Shown: one piece after another, positions 24,244 through 36,429 of the stretch
Position numbering within the stretch: the stretch's first letter is position 1
How the letters are laid out: each line of letters begins with the position of its first letter
DNA from: Cladorhizidae sp. MBARI D1340-BT2
Taxonomy: Eukaryota > Porifera > Demospongiae > Poecilosclerida > Cladorhizidae
Length of the DNA stretch: 64,000 bases
NCBI GenBank assembly: GCA_028752905.1
Contig: JAQNBH010000013.1
Location: 26,749,239 to 26,813,238, forward strand
Reading direction: 5' to 3'
Program-made: the position numbers and the translations under genes
The notes under the pieces: generated by a model
The model's input: only the letters and a program-made list of their open reading frames with translations
Told to the model about the DNA's origin: nothing
Databases searched by the model: none

Positions 24244-24745
24244 CCAGTCGTATCGGGGTGCAGCAGTGAGTGGTCCTGGAGCTGTGGCTGCTATGGCTGA
24301 GGAGAAAAAAGTGGCCAAGTACGCCAGCCTAGATCCTTGCCACTTTTTTGTGCCTGTGGCCTCAAGTCATTGGGGGTCATCGGGAACAGGTCAATGGCTT
24401 TCCTGAAGGAGCTCAGCCTCAGGATAAGGCAAAGAACTGGGGAGGTGAATGCCCGTGCTTACCTCCTTCAGCGTCTCTCAGTAGCAGTCCAGTGGGGGGA
24501 ATGCCTTGTCTGTTTTGGGGTCGGTCGGGAGTTGAACGTGTTGGCTTTTTAGTTATTATTTCGGTATTTTTGTAATTGATTATTATATTAACTATATGTG
24601 TTAATTAGGTGTTAATGAACTTGGTATATTACTTATTTGTTTGTTTATTTTGGGGGGGGGGGAAATTTATTTATTTTTTGGTGGAGCGAGGTGGAGTGAT
24701 TGTTTATATTATATTTCTGCCATATCTATCTATCTATCTATGAAT
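24244..24745 (+). mobile_element. Non-LTR retrotransposon 3' remnant
   Basis: The 3' end of a LINE open frame, split by one frameshift near 24340. The first piece reads VAAMAEEKKVAKYASLDPC. The second reads GVIGNRSMAFLKELSLRIRQ and then YLLQRLSVAVQWGECLVCFG. This is the conserved C-terminal tail of many animal LINE reverse-transcriptase proteins (pattern AFLREL...TGE...YLLQRLSVAIQRGN). A 3' tail follows and ends near a short (TATC)n at 24722-24741, a plausible LINE 3' terminal microsatellite. The upstream part is missing, as in a 5'-truncated insertion. Confidence 0.7.
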
Positions 24746-25655
24746 ATTATTAAGTAAGTTTATCATGATAATATAATATATTATATAATATTATTATATA
24801 ACCAGTGTTTTGGCCGATGTATTTTGACATTCTTCATGGTGATAATGAACTAGCTAAAATGATTTTTTTAAATCATGTGAGGTGCACATGGTCCATAGTT
24901 CAGTCCCTGCGATACTGTGCACACAAATGCTAAAAGAGAGTCTAGTCTATAACCTCTACCACAGGTTGGCTATTGGCTTCTGAAAGGGGAATGCATCACG
25001 AGGATTTCTTATCAGCCTCTTCTCTCGCTCCCAAACATAGATGAGGTCATCTGACAGATCAGGTATGTATGAATCTCATTTTGCATAAAATTCAAATGTT
25101 CTTGTCTATTCAGCACTTTTAAGCTACATTTCACTAGAATGTCATACCAAGGAATGTTGATACGTCATCTCGTGTTTAATTTCATGCATATTTATATATT
25201 ATATATATAAATTTTATTTGTGTGACACAAAAATCTTGGGAAATTAGTTGTATAAAAATTGACCTTGAGGGTATAGCTAGCAAAACTATTCCTAGCTACC
25301 TTTTCAAAAAGGATAATAGATTATTGTGACAAACCACTGGAAGTCGGATGGAAGTTACTGTACAAGACACAGAACCCAAGAAATGCATTGTAAATAGTAT
25401 GTTTCAGTGAGGTATACATATTTAGACCAATAGAACTGCACACTTCACTCTGCAAGGGTACTTACCAAAAACCAAATATAGTCTGGCTCAGAATAGTGAG
25501 CTGCCACAAGTCCTTCGGTTTCTGTCTATTGTACTGAAGACCAAACTTGGATTCATGATGCTGGGCTTGTACTACAGGTCACCTGGTTGAGCTAGAGTGA
25601 GTTTCAATTCTTAGCAGGGTTGTAAACCCAGGTAATTTTATTCACCCCAACCAAA
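24746..25655. other. AT-rich non-coding stretch
   Basis: An AT palindromic tract lies at 24765-24800. No gene is seen. Confidence 0.45.
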
Positions 25656-25659
25656 TTCA

Positions 25660-26870
25660 ACGTCTTATGGGCATTGTATGTAGCCATGGTCTCTATCAAG
25701 TTATCTCGGTCTACTTCCACACCCATTGTTGCTGGGTCGCAAGTCATACTCCTTGGAAACTCTAGTCACAAGTCCCTTATTTATCTCACACTTCACACTG
25801 AAGAAGCCTCCTGCTGCTTATCATGCATGGCGAGTGTTGAGTCAGTGGATACGGGTCGACTTCCTTCCACGCTGAATGGCAGTAGCCTTTTCTTGGGCAC
25901 ATATCAAAGCTATTTTATGGAATATTTTGCCCCGAGTCAATTTGTTAGCTGTAAGGAGTCCTCGCCTTAGCTCAAATGTGAGGAGGTTGCTCCAATGGAG
26001 AAATCAAGCTAGAAATGCAGTCAAGAGAGTAGGCTGATACTGAATGTGTAACTAGTAATGATCACAAGCAAGTCCCTTCATCTCTCACCAATGGTGCAAC
26101 AAATGCCTCCGTGCCTTCATACTGAGCAGCTCTGAGGAATTGGCACCCCCCCCCTTCTCACACTTAGGACTGCTACCCCTCATCCTGACGTGGGTGAGTG
26201 TTTGTCTGCCTTGTCACGCTCCTCCATGGCGTGCTGAAGTCATTAACTTCTGTGGTTCCTCAAGGGTCAATTCTGCACCTTTTTGCTGTTTGTGCAAGTA
26301 TCAGCTATATACACTGACCAAATTATCCATTTCCAACTCCAGTGTGGTAAGAATTGAGTGGACAATGTTAACTACCACATGGTCTTCTAAAAGGACGACC
26401 TATTAGCTCTTCAAACTGATGCAGACATTATTGCAAAGTGAATTGGTCTCGGGATTAACGAGCCCCAAACCAACTAACTGGTGATTTCAAGGAAGCACAT
26501 CCTCCCTCTCACTCCATCATGGTGAAGAGCAACTTTCAGCTTTCTGCTATTTAGGAGTGAACATTAATAACGATAGTAAGCAAGCTTTGAACTTCTGAGT
26601 GGGAAAACTGAACGGTCCCATCTCAGCAAAATGTTCCTATCAAACCACTGCACATGTGAACAAATTATCTCTTGTAATTACCCCAATATGTTCTGTTTCC
26701 CCCTGGTCATGTCATGTGCATCGCACATGTGCGGTTTGCATTATGCAGTGCATAATTGGCTTCCAATACATATACATATATATCAACTAACAGGAGTCTT
26801 AGCATCTCCATTAGTTCTGGTGAAGGCTACAGCATCGAGTGGAAACATCGATTGAGCAAGTTTTAGTTGA
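25660..26870 (+). mobile_element. Decayed non-LTR reverse transcriptase
   Basis: Scattered LINE signals lie on the plus strand. Around 26255 one frame reads VVPQGSIL, the conserved reverse-transcriptase motif (V)PQGS(I/V)L, followed by a degenerate region where the YADD box would fall. Then come LALQTDADIIAK (26400-26435) and YLGVNINNDSKQA (about 26550), the usual sequence after the catalytic box. Further upstream NVRRLLQWRNQARNAVKR (about 25975-26030) fits a LINE linker. Stops and frame changes are dense, so the element is old and dead. Confidence 0.6.
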
Positions 26871-27633
26871 TAATTGAGTCATTGTATATACCTAGACTGC
26901 TGGTATGTCAACTGAGAGTTCAATGCGAAGTCAATTCTTGTCCTTTTATTTCGTCCATCTGTCAAAGAGTCCATCTGTCAAAGACAATACCTCCTTTTTG
27001 TGAGGTGTTGTGTCTGGCTGGTTGGAAATCCATGCATTAAATTACTATATATATAGGAATATTTAACGTCTGCAAACAAGATGAAGCTCTTTGGTTCTAT
27101 AATGAACGAAGTGGTAAAGGGTTTTCGTCTCACCTAGCCAGTATCCCTGACTCCTTTATGTTTCAGCTCTTCATATCTTTCACCTACACAGTAAAATCAT
27201 CACAACGACATCACTTCAACTGTTCCTCAGCATTACTCCAACTGTTCCTCATCATTACTCTGCCGTCGTCCTAGGTAACCCACCGCCATAGTGGTTATAA
27301 TAATAATTATACGTTAGTCGGTCTTGTGTAGCATTCGACCCCTTACCGACCTGGAAGGGAAGGGTGGGTAAAACCAGATACGTAGACTTGACGAAACGGT
27401 GAGACAGCTTTTGTGGGGCAGTTCCTGGTATTGAATGCTGGATGAATGGTCCTTGTTACACGTCAAAACTACGTTGGTTTTACGCACGCCAATTCCAACG
27501 CTTAAGGCTGCGAAAAGTATGCTACAGATCAACGACATTTGGAATAACTTGCAGCCCCACCTACCTGGAAGTGGGACAAGTGGGACAGCTATATGAAACG
27601 AGTTCACTGGTCCAGTGGTGCTGTCCGCCAGTG

Positions 27634-27664
<31 letters not shown>

Positions 27665-27900
27665 AAAAAAACTGTACAGATTTTTTATTGCAGCCAAGGC
27701 AAGTGGGATGTGTTCGTTATGCGGGCCCAATTATGGTTTTTTCCCCCCGCCGTGGCGGCACCGGACGATGTGGCTATTCGTCATTTTCCGGTAGGTGATC
27801 TATAAGTGTTACTCGAGGACTTGAAATATCATATTTACTTGGACTGTAGCTGCATCACTGAACGAGAGCCAGCTAGTTAGCCTTACTATCTAATAAGTTC
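26871..27900. other. Upstream region of the plexin-like gene
   Basis: No confident gene is seen. A poly-C run at 27639-27664 makes artificial Pro- and Gly-rich frames on both strands. Confidence 0.45.
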
Positions 27901-27921
27901 ATCTGTGCCAGGTAGCTACTC

Positions 27922-27929
27922 TATAAATA
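27922..27929 (+). promoter_or_regulatory. Candidate TATA box of the plexin-like gene
   Basis: TATAAATA lies about 140 bp upstream of the first ATG, giving a plausible transcription start near 27950 and a 5' UTR of roughly 120 nt if there is no upstream non-coding exon. Confidence 0.35.
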
Positions 27930-28069
27930 GCGAGCTCTAACCTCCTGAAAGTGACCTAGATTAATGTGTCTAGCCAGGCATCTATCTAAAATAGGTGGCC
28001 TTGTCGTGTAAAATATTGCTACAGCTGTAAGAACATTGGAGTCCAGTTGTTGGCTACATTGGATGCATC

Positions 28070-29068
28070 ATGTGCTCCATGATAAGACAACTTCCATTAT
28101 TGGTTACTGGGATGCTCCTAGTAATTAGGGCCTTCTGTGAACAAGAATTCACACCAGGAGAAGGAGAGATGATTCGAAATATCCAGTACACAGGTCAGCT
28201 AATTTTAGTTGGCTCTGGTGCTGCTGTCTATCATGTTCATCCAGGAAGTCTAAGCACAGTACAAACACGTGTTTTTGGAAAGCCGAACAGACTCTTAGTT
28301 GCAGACATGGCTAGTTCCTTCCCCAGTCAGCTCCTAATGTGTGACGATTCGGACTGCATCCTTGCAGAGAGCAGTGATTTCTTCAACGAACATTGGCGTG
28401 TTAAAAGTATTGAGGTTTTTCGCGAAGGAATGGACAATATTGAAGGAATGGACAATATTGTCGGACTCTTCGCGCCCTCCAGCACTGGAACGTCTGAGCT
28501 GTTGTTTGGTGAGAGTGCAAATGGAAATTTTGGACGTCGTTTTGTGAGAGGTGCTCTTAATAATGTAAACCTAACGGAACCTGGCCCGCCAGGCAACTCT
28601 GAATTCACCTTATTGGCCAGTAAAATTGAGTCTAGCAACGGAGAAGTGTACCGGTACTACACGCAGTTCTTGTACAATGGCTTTATATATTTTGTCACTG
28701 ATATTGTTTTAAAAGAAGCACAGCCTCTTCCTGTCGGCAGAGTTGTGCGTTTCTGTCAGAATGACTCGGGAACGAGAGGCAACTTTCGCTCCTACTTTGA
28801 GCTCAGGCTCGGCTGCAAGAGTGGCACGACAATAACCTCTGCTACGTTCGTTAACTCTGCACCTTTTGCGCAGCCCACCATTCTCATAACTTCCCGGAGC
28901 GAGAGTAATGACATGCACATGTGTGCGTACAATCTCGACACCATAGACCAGTTGATGCTGGAGAAGTACACAGAGTGCATTAATGGTGAGGGCTTTACAG
29001 CTTTTGCAAGGGATTCCTTGCCTCCCTCCACAACAAGATGTCAGCCGATTTCAGAGGGGGGCACGTTG
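28070..29068 (+). CDS. Plexin-like gene, exon 1: signal peptide and most of the Sema domain
   Basis: 333 codons. ATG at 28070 or 28079 opens a hydrophobic signal peptide (PLLVTGMLLVIRAFC, cleavage likely near residue 23). The Sema beta-propeller, the ligand-binding head of plexins and semaphorins, follows. Visible landmarks are LILVGSGAAVYHVHPGSL (44-61), paired cysteines in LLMCDDSDCI (88-97), FLYNGFIYFVTD (200-211), VGRVVRFCQNDSG (222-234; compare R-I-x-R-x-C-x-x-D in Sema domains) and FRSYFELRLGC (239-249). Several NxS/T sites fit a glycosylated ectodomain. EGMDNI is present twice in tandem at 119-130 (an 18-bp duplication). An out-of-frame ATG at 28063 overlaps the start. The exon ends ACGTTG|GTAAGA at phase 0. 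Confidence 0.85.
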
Positions 29069-29487
29069 GTAAGACATCGTTAGTGTAGTCATGTTTGCCG
29101 GGTTCTGGGGGGGGGGGGGGGGGAGAAGGGGGAAGACTTCTGGTATAAGTTGTCACTTCTACTTAAAGCATAGCCTCTGTTTTTAGGTCTTTGAGGTTAT
29201 TATTTTTTTGTTCAAGTTGGTTCAAGAGTTGATTAAGGTTCCATTCTGTTTGTTCAAGTTGGTGTAAGAGTTGATCAGCTTCCATTCCATTTTTCAAGTT
29301 GGCTTAAGAGTTGATTCAAGTTCCATTCTGTAGGTAATTTTGAGTTCTTTGGCCAATGATTCAATGAATATTCTACAATTATTGACCTTTCTCAGAATCC
29401 TATCACAGCAATGTTAAAACCTACCAATATGCTGCGAGTATTTTTTTGGCAGAGTAAACTATTTTGAAATTGCTATTGGTATTATTC

Positions 29488-29519
<32 letters not shown>

Positions 29520-29600
29520 CTTGATGATGATGATGATGATAATAAATCCTGACCTCTGACCTTGATGCACACTAACAAATATAACTCATATGTTTTCTAG
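29069..29600 (+). other. Intron 1 (532 bp) of the plexin-like gene
   Basis: It runs from GTAAGA to TTTTCTAG. It contains a poly-G run (29108-29122), three ~57-bp imperfect repeats (29216-29335; TTCAAGTTGG...AAGAGTTGAT...TTCCATTC), and (GTT)n with (GAT)n microsatellites at 29485-29541. Confidence 0.8.
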
Positions 29601-29780
29601 AGTGTGTGCAACGTGCCTGGGGCTCTTCGCCGAGGACTTGAAGTGGGTCCTACTCTCAATAGCTCTTTTGTGGTGACTCGCGCCTTCCCTGGTAACGAGG
29701 TAATCACTTCCCTGACCTCCATAAAACTGGCGGGAAATCTCTACGCATTTGCGGGCTCCAGCTCCCCCAAACTCCACCAA
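29601..29780 (+). CDS. Plexin-like gene, exon 2: Sema domain continued
   Basis: 60 codons, phase 0 at both ends (TTTTCTAG|AGTGTG ... CACCAA|GTAAGT). It reads SVCNVPGALRRGLEVGP, then ITSLTSIKLAGNLYAFAGSS and ends SSPKLHQ. The pattern of a test of expression, a blade strand and then a hydrophobic strand (NLYAFAGSSSPKLHQ) is the penultimate-blade pattern of Sema propellers. It follows directly from exon 1 in frame, with no stop created. Confidence 0.8.
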
Positions 29781-30154
29781 GTAAGTCTGTGATGGAGCAG
29801 AGGCAATCCTCTCCCCTCTACCATCACCCAGCTGTGAGTGTCCGAGCCAGCTGACACCTTTGTGGTGATGGGTGTGAATCAGAAGTGTTGAGTGAGAAGC
29901 TATTGCCCTCTAATGTGGTCAGACATGTTTCAATACTAGCTCAGATTCAACCCACCCACCTTCCCTCTCCTGTCTCTCTCTCATTATAGCTATAGGCCTA
30001 TCTACTTTTTTAGTATTTTACTTTTATCAGCTCTAGAATTATGCTACTTCTTTTTTCCCGTATGAGGTTGTTGAAATGTGTTTTTCTCCTTTGGTGGATG
30101 CATTTCAGGAAGCCATATAGGAGCAAGACTTTTTTTTTGAGATTTAGTGTAGAT

Positions 30155-30178
30155 GGGGGGGGGGGGGGGGGGGGGGTG
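30155..30178. repeat. Poly-G tract
   Basis: A run of about 20 G residues, with further G-rich sequence to 30190. Confidence 0.9.
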
Positions 30179-30891
30179 TAGGTGGGAGGGGTGACTGACT
30201 TGGTAAAGGCAAAGAGTTTGGTAGAGGTGGGTCTAGTTTGGTGGATGAAATGATTATGATACAGAAAATATTATGTATACCGTTAGATCTAGAAAAATAG
30301 TTAAAATATATTTTTTTAACACAATAATTGCCACTTGTGTTTTAGCAAGCACATTGGTTGTGCACCTGTCAATTGCATTTATCTGACAACATTCCTAGTG
30401 GGAGGGATGGAGAATATATATATATATGTATCAGATGCCTGCTGTAACCTAATCTGAGGCTATTGCTCTAGATATAATTCAGTATTTTCTGTGTGTAGAA
30501 TGCGGCACATGCACTCTACACCACATGTGCTGAGTCAGCATAAACACCCACCCATGAATATAGGCTTGGTAATTAGGATGATCTTTTTTTGTTTGTTTTT
30601 TTGCAGTTTGAACGGTCTGCATGATTTTTCAGTTATTGTGGAGGTCATTAAGGACTGTTCCAGGTGTTTTCAGGGATATTCAGGCCCTAATGGGAGGTAG
30701 AATGGAGGAATTTCTGATTCTGACAAACATACCTATACACTCGATGTACTAACTTTGGTAACTTTGGGACAACACTTCACCCCCCCTCCCACCCCACACA
30801 CACACACCACAGCGACACCAGTTTCTCTTTTTGTGTGGGGTAGGCCTATAGTGAACAGCCACCAATATGCCCACATTACTAGCCATTGGTT

Positions 30892-30967
30892 TCTCTCTCT
30901 CTCCCTCTCTCTTCCCTTCCTCCCTCTCTGCCTCCATCCCTCCCTCCATCCCTCCCTCCATCTCTTC
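30892..30967. repeat. CT-rich low-complexity tract
   Basis: (CT)n and (CCCTCCAT)n steps. Confidence 0.85.
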
Positions 30968-31039
30968 ACCTCACCCTAAGCCTAAAGGTATTTATGGAAA
31001 AATCGTTCTAGCTAGCCAAAAAGCTGGAGGTGGTTTAGG

Positions 31040-31510
31040 GCCTACAGAAAGAAATGTGAGAAACAGATTGAGGAGGGAGACCAGTCCAGCAGGAGCAAAG
31101 GCTGAATTTGAGAAAGAGATTGAGGAGGGATCCCAGACCAGTGGGAGCAGAGGCCGAGAGAAAGACAATAGCATCGTCTAGTTTTGCATAGAAAACGTAG
31201 AGAACTATGGAGAAGCAGCAAGGTCAGCAAGGTGAGCGAGGTCAACAAGGTGAGAGACAAAGGCCTGAAGAAGTGAACAATGAATGTATAGTCAGTGCCC
31301 TTGCAAGTAGAAAGAGCAGGAAATCCCTGACCAGCATAAAAACAGACAATGGCTGAGACAGGGAGGAAATGCCAGGCGAGAGCAGCTGTGTCTAGATAGG
31401 CTGATGAGTGAAAGTGGACATGTCAGGGTGAGAAGCAGGAAAGCTGAGCAGCAGTGTCTATGTACATAGGCTGATGAGACAGGTGGACATGTCTGCAGAA
31501 GTCAGGAGAG
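31040..31510. repeat. Two short tandem duplications
   Basis: About 63 bp is doubled at 31055-31160 (GAGAAAGAGATTGAGGAGGG and variants). A ~75-bp stretch is doubled at 31385-31495 (ATAGGCTGATGAG...GTGGACATGTC). No gene is seen around them. Confidence 0.65.
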
Positions 31511-31639
31511 AGCTACAGTAACTAGTGAAATGATAAGCTAATACGGTGTCCTTAGCAGTGCCAACAGATTGAGACCAGAAGAGACAAAGTGGACATTTGG
31601 GAGGAGCATATGTTCATCCATATTTGTCTGAGCAGAACG

Positions 31640-32160
31640 TGGTCTTTAAAAAAAATTTTTTTTTAAAAGGCTTGTCCAATACCAGGTGTTGGTGCCAGCA
31701 CCACATCTCCAACCTTCAATGATGTAATGCTATTTTTAGCACGGTGCCCGGCAAGTCAAGCTGTTTTGTAAACTAACTACAAGAAAAACAAGAAAAACAA
31801 GTAGAGTGACAAGTAGAGTGGTGATTTTCAGAGAACCAAAATAAGTGGGTTGAAAAGTAGCATAAATTAATGTCAAAGCAACTATGTGGTTATAATTAGT
31901 TATCCACCCAAGATCTACAACTGAAATGAGGGAGGAATGTGCTCATAGTCATGGCTACTGAAATGAGGAGGAAGGCTTGGGAAGTCTCTACTACACTAGT
32001 TAAAGCAAAAATAATATTGATAATGATAACGACAATAATAATCACAACATAGACATCAACAAGAAATATATATATATAGCTAAAATAAACAAATTTAAAA
32101 AAAAAGTACACTATAATAATAAAAAAATAGAAAAAAATCTCTGTATAGTCCTTAGGGGAC
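31640..32160. other. Non-coding intronic stretch
   Basis: A/T runs lie at 31648-31670. A small palindrome (TGGTGCCAGCACCA) lies at 31690-31703. The rest is AT-rich with no coding signal. Confidence 0.4.
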
Positions 32161-32174
32161 TGCATAGCCTGGTA

Positions 32175-32320
32175 GCTTGTGATCAGCGTTTGAAAAGAAA
32201 TGCACTACTCCCAGCTCTGGCCCTTCTAGCACCCAGACCTGCCAGCCTAGGCATGGTGTATGCTCATAGGCAGCTCTGGCTCTTCTAGGACCCAGACCTG
32301 CCAGCCTAGCCATGCAGTTG
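32175..32320. repeat. Tandem duplication of ~70 bp
   Basis: CCCAGACCTGCCAGCCTAG with flanking CAGCTCTGGC is present twice. Confidence 0.8.
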
Positions 32321-32379
32321 GTAGCACACACCAATCCTATTCTCATCGTGGAAGGCCAAGGAAACTATTATTTGTCTGC

Positions 32380-32605
32380 TTGTTTGTTTATTTATTTATT
32401 ATTTTAATTTATTTATTTAATTTTTTAATTTTATTATTTTATTATTATTATTATTTTATTATTTATTTATTTGTTTGTTTATTTATTATTCACTTTTATT
32501 TATTATTTACTCATTCATTTATCATTATATTATTTATTATTTTTATTGTTGTCATTATTGTTGTTGTTGTTATTATTATTATTTTAATTATTATTATATT
32601 ATTAA
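32380..32605. repeat. TTTA/TTAT low-complexity tract
   Basis: About 220 bp of almost pure A/T, TTTATT-like. Confidence 0.9.
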
Positions 32606-32639
32606 ATGGGTGGAGAGGGACTAACCGATGCACTGGTTA

Positions 32640-33710
32640 GTTTGGTAGGCTGGATATCTTGCTAGCTGTAACACAACAACAAGTTCATTATAGATTGATA
32701 AGAGGACACGAGACGTCTGTATTGTGCAGATAAAAAGGTCGAGTGTGCACATATAAGGTATCCAAGTTGAATGGACATTCAGCATGACTTCCTGCTCTAA
32801 GAAGTGGGACCGATGGTAGGTTTTCTCCAGTGTCCATGATGAGAATGGTTATCTTTGGCTTGGATGACCGACCTGTGAGATCCAGAATCCTTATGGTGTT
32901 GATTTGAACCCACCCAAGTACTGGCGAGGACATGGTCTGAAACCACGGAATTCAATTATCTTTTTAGATCTTTTTCTGCTCATGCAAATCTGCTCATGCA
33001 AAAGGAATCCCTAACTCATCCGTGCTCCATTATTGTTACGCTCAATCTGTGGTACACTGTACCAACTTGAGCTAGCTACGAGGCTTTACTAGACGAGCTA
33101 GCTGAGGGGATCGTTGCATTCTGAAGCAGTTGTGCTGCTACTTCATCTACCTTGGAGTCCACACAGTCCTGTTTCCATGGCAGCCTCTTCACAGTTCATT
33201 TTCTGTACAATTCAACTCTCTTCTCAGACTCTGTCATATGACCCCTATCTTGAACCAAGCCAACTACAAGCGATTTAGTTGGAATTCATTGGAGCTGGAA
33301 GAGAGTTTGTATGCATACGTTTGTCACTAATAACTATATAGAGGTGTGTCTGGTGAATGCCATATGAGCTCTGGTTGTGGGTTGGGGGGGGGGGGAGGGA
33401 GGGGGGAGACAATGGTTGAGGAATGGGCTCACTGGCTAAGCCAGCACATTCAGCACCTCTAGCTCTTCTGTCATCTGAGCTGGTCTATGTATGCTGTTGT
33501 GTGTGTCTGTAATATTATTGTGTATAATTATATTGGTAGTGGACAGATAAATTGGTAGATGGATACTGTACATAATACATGTACATACAGATAGACACTG
33601 TGTGATAAGCAGTAGATGGATTCTCTAGATTAATTAGATAGATAATAGATAGAAGGTAGAGCATAGATATGTATATTGACATAAATAATAGGTAGTGTAG
33701 TAGATATATA
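32640..33710. other. Non-coding intronic stretch
   Basis: A poly-G patch lies at 33384-33404. Short frames on both strands have no recognisable domain. Confidence 0.4.
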
Positions 33711-33711
33711 T

Positions 33712-33793
33712 AGAGAGAGAGAGATAGTAGGTCAAGAGATAGATAGATAGATACGTAGGTAGATAGATAGATGATAGATAGATAAATAGATAA

Positions 33794-33833
<40 letters not shown>

Positions 33834-33970
33834 ATAGATAAATAGATAAATAGATAAATAGATAGATAAATAGATAGATGATAGATAGATGATAGATAGA
33901 TAAATAGATAGATAGATAGGTACATGGACAGATAGATAGATAGAGAAAGCTGTACTCGAGATAGATAGAC
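33712..33970. repeat. (GATA)n microsatellite with GATAAATA interruptions
   Basis: About 230 bp of GATA repeats, some with AAAT steps. Confidence 0.95.
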
Positions 33971-34364
33971 ACCCTAGTTAGAGGTGTAGGTTAAATAGAT
34001 ACTTGCAGATGTAGTTAGTATGTGTGAGTGTGATGCTTGGGAGGGTGTGGTCCTAAGTGGTGGACATTTGGGTGTGGTGTTGGTGGGTGTGGGAGATGTA
34101 AAGTCAGATCTACAAGGAATGTTGATTGACTAATAGCCCTCACCACAACACACGCCGGTTGCTAGGCAGCAGGTCTTGCCTGCACCGCACATTTGCTCAC
34201 CCCACTATCACACTTGGCAGGGAAGCCAAATACGGTATGGTGGCATAGTACTTGTGAACCTGGCCGCTTGATGTGGGTGCAGCCTGGGTCTACTGGTCAG
34301 GACAGTTAATGTTTTACCCTGGGCACTTTTGGTGGACTTAATAAAAAACATCATTATTAGAGAC

Positions 34365-35400
34365 ACGATTTATAACCAGGATTTATAACCCAAAGTTGAT
34401 TATTAGACACTGGCCCAAAGTTGATTATTAGAGTCAAGATTTATAACCCAAAGTTGATTATTAGAGACTGGATTTATAACCCAAAGTTGATTATTAGAGA
34501 CTGGATTTATAACCAAAAGTTGATTATTAGAGACTGGATTTATAACCAAAAGTTGATTATTAGAGACTGGATTTATAACCAAAAGTTGTATTACAGACAA
34601 GCCCAAAGTTGATTATTAGAATATATAATCCAAGTTGATTTTTAGAAACCAGATTTATAGCCCAAAGTTGATTATTAGAGACCGGATTTATAACCCAAAG
34701 TTGATTATTAGAGACCGAATATATAATCCAAGTTGATTTTTAGAAACCAGATTTATAACCCAAATTTGATTATTAGAGACCAGATTTATAACCCAAAGTT
34801 GATTATTAGAGACCAGATTTATAACCCAAAGTTGATTATTAGAGACTGAGACTGGCCCAAAGTTGATTATTAGAGTCCATATCTATAACCCAAAGTTGAT
34901 TGTTAGAGACCGGATTTATAACCCAAGTTGATTATTAGAGACCGTCCCAAAGTTGATTATTAGAGACTAGCCCAAAGTTGATTATTAGAGACCATAAATC
35001 CGAAGTTGATTTTTTAGAAACCGGATTTATAACCCAAAGTTGATAATTTTAGTTAAGAGACCAGATTTATAACCCAAATTTGATTATTTTAGTTAAGAGA
35101 CCAGATTTATAACCTAAAGTTGATTATTAGAGACCGGATTTATAACCCAAAGTTGATTATTAGAGACTGGCCCAAAGTTGATTATTAGAGTCCATATTTA
35201 TAACCCAAAGTTGATTGTTAGAGACCGGATTTATAACCCAAGTTGATTATTAGAGACCGTCCCAAAGTTGATTATTAGAGACTAGCCCAAAGTTGATTAT
35301 TAGAGACCATAAATCCGAAGTTGATTTTTTAGAAACCGGATTTATAACCCAAAGTTGATTATTTTAGTTAAGAGACCAGATTTATAACCTAAAGTTGATC
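34365..35400. repeat. Minisatellite, ~33-bp unit, about 32 copies
   Basis: Units contain CCAAAGTTGATTATTAGAG followed by ACCGGATTTATAAC. A longer block with rare variants (GACCGTCCCAAAG, ACTAGCCCAAAG, CATAAATCCGAAG) occurs at about 34915-35035 and again at about 35225-35350, which shows a higher-order duplication. Confidence 0.9.
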
Positions 35401-35704
35401 AGACAGCTTCCCGTGGGAGGGGCAGGTGCACCCTGACCTCCCTCACTTTTTTTGTCGCCCATTAACAGCAACCTCCAAATATGACATGTAACCCGACCAC
35501 CGTAGTTAGGTTGGGTCCACATAGCTGTTAAGATCCTTGCATACCCTATATATGTACCTCTTCTCTCTTGAGCTCCTTACCTATCATGGAGAGGCAACAT
35601 CAGGTACACTCTTAATATCATGAATTAGATAGCTTTAACCACGAGGTTAGGTATGTCATTCTGGTAAGGGAAATGCTTGACCCTAGAAATATAGTGTGAT
35701 GAAG

Positions 35705-36237
35705 AGTAGGCCCAGTGTGTGCCCCAATGGAGCTATTGTCAACCTGTGTGGTGTTGGTCCAGTGTGTGCCTCCATAGAGCTATTGTCAACCTACTTCAAA
35801 CTGCCTCAACCCAGTGTGGTATTGGTCCAGTGTGTGTCCCCATGGAACTATTGTCAGTCTATTCAACCTGCCTCAACCCAGTGTGGTGTTGGTCCAGTGT
35901 GTCCCCATAGAGCTATTGTCAACCTACTTCAACCTGCCTCAACCCAGTGTGGTATTGGTCCAGTGTGTGCCCCCATAGAGTTATTGTCTACCTACTTCAA
36001 CCTGCCTCAACCCAGTGTGGTGTTGGTCCAGTGTGTGTCCCCATGGAACTATTGTCAGTCTATTCAACCTGCCTCAACCCAGTGTGGTGTTGGTCCAGTG
36101 TGTCCCCATAGAGCTATTGTCAACCTACTTCAACCTGCCTCAACCCAGTGTGGTGTTGGTCCAGTGTGTGTCCCCATGGAACTATTGTCAGTCTATTCAA
36201 CCTGCCTCAACCCAGTGTGATAGTGTGATGTTGGTCC
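35705..36237 (+). repeat. Minisatellite, ~66-bp unit, forward orientation
   Basis: About eight units with CCTGCCTCAACCCAGTGTGG and TTGGTCCAGTGTGT. The same family occurs in reverse complement at 38365-38940. Confidence 0.92.
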
Positions 36238-36282
36238 ATATGTGACACCACATATATGTAGATCTTGTTGCACAAGTCAGAG

Positions 36283-36382
36283 TGGAATATGGCGATGTAT
36301 TTCACAAGCAGGTGCCCGTAATTTCATTAGCCAAAGGTGAGTGAAATTACGGCTTGCAAGTGAAATGACTCGCCATATTCCA
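36283..36382. repeat. ~100-bp foldback (imperfect palindrome)
   Basis: TGGAATATGGCGA at 36283 is matched by TCGCCATATTCCA ending at 36382. Inner parts also pair (ATTTCAC with GTGAAAT, CGTAATTTCA with TGAAATTACG). Arms are about 45 nt with a few mismatches. A second TGAGTGAAAT follows outside. Confidence 0.8.
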
Positions 36383-36429
36383 TGATGAGTGAAATCATTT
36401 ACTCTATACTCGTAATAATAATTATATTT

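Noticed and set aside
27314..27805. Pro-rich or Gly-rich ORFs near the plexin-like promoter
   Set aside because: They depend on a poly-C run and have no other coding character.
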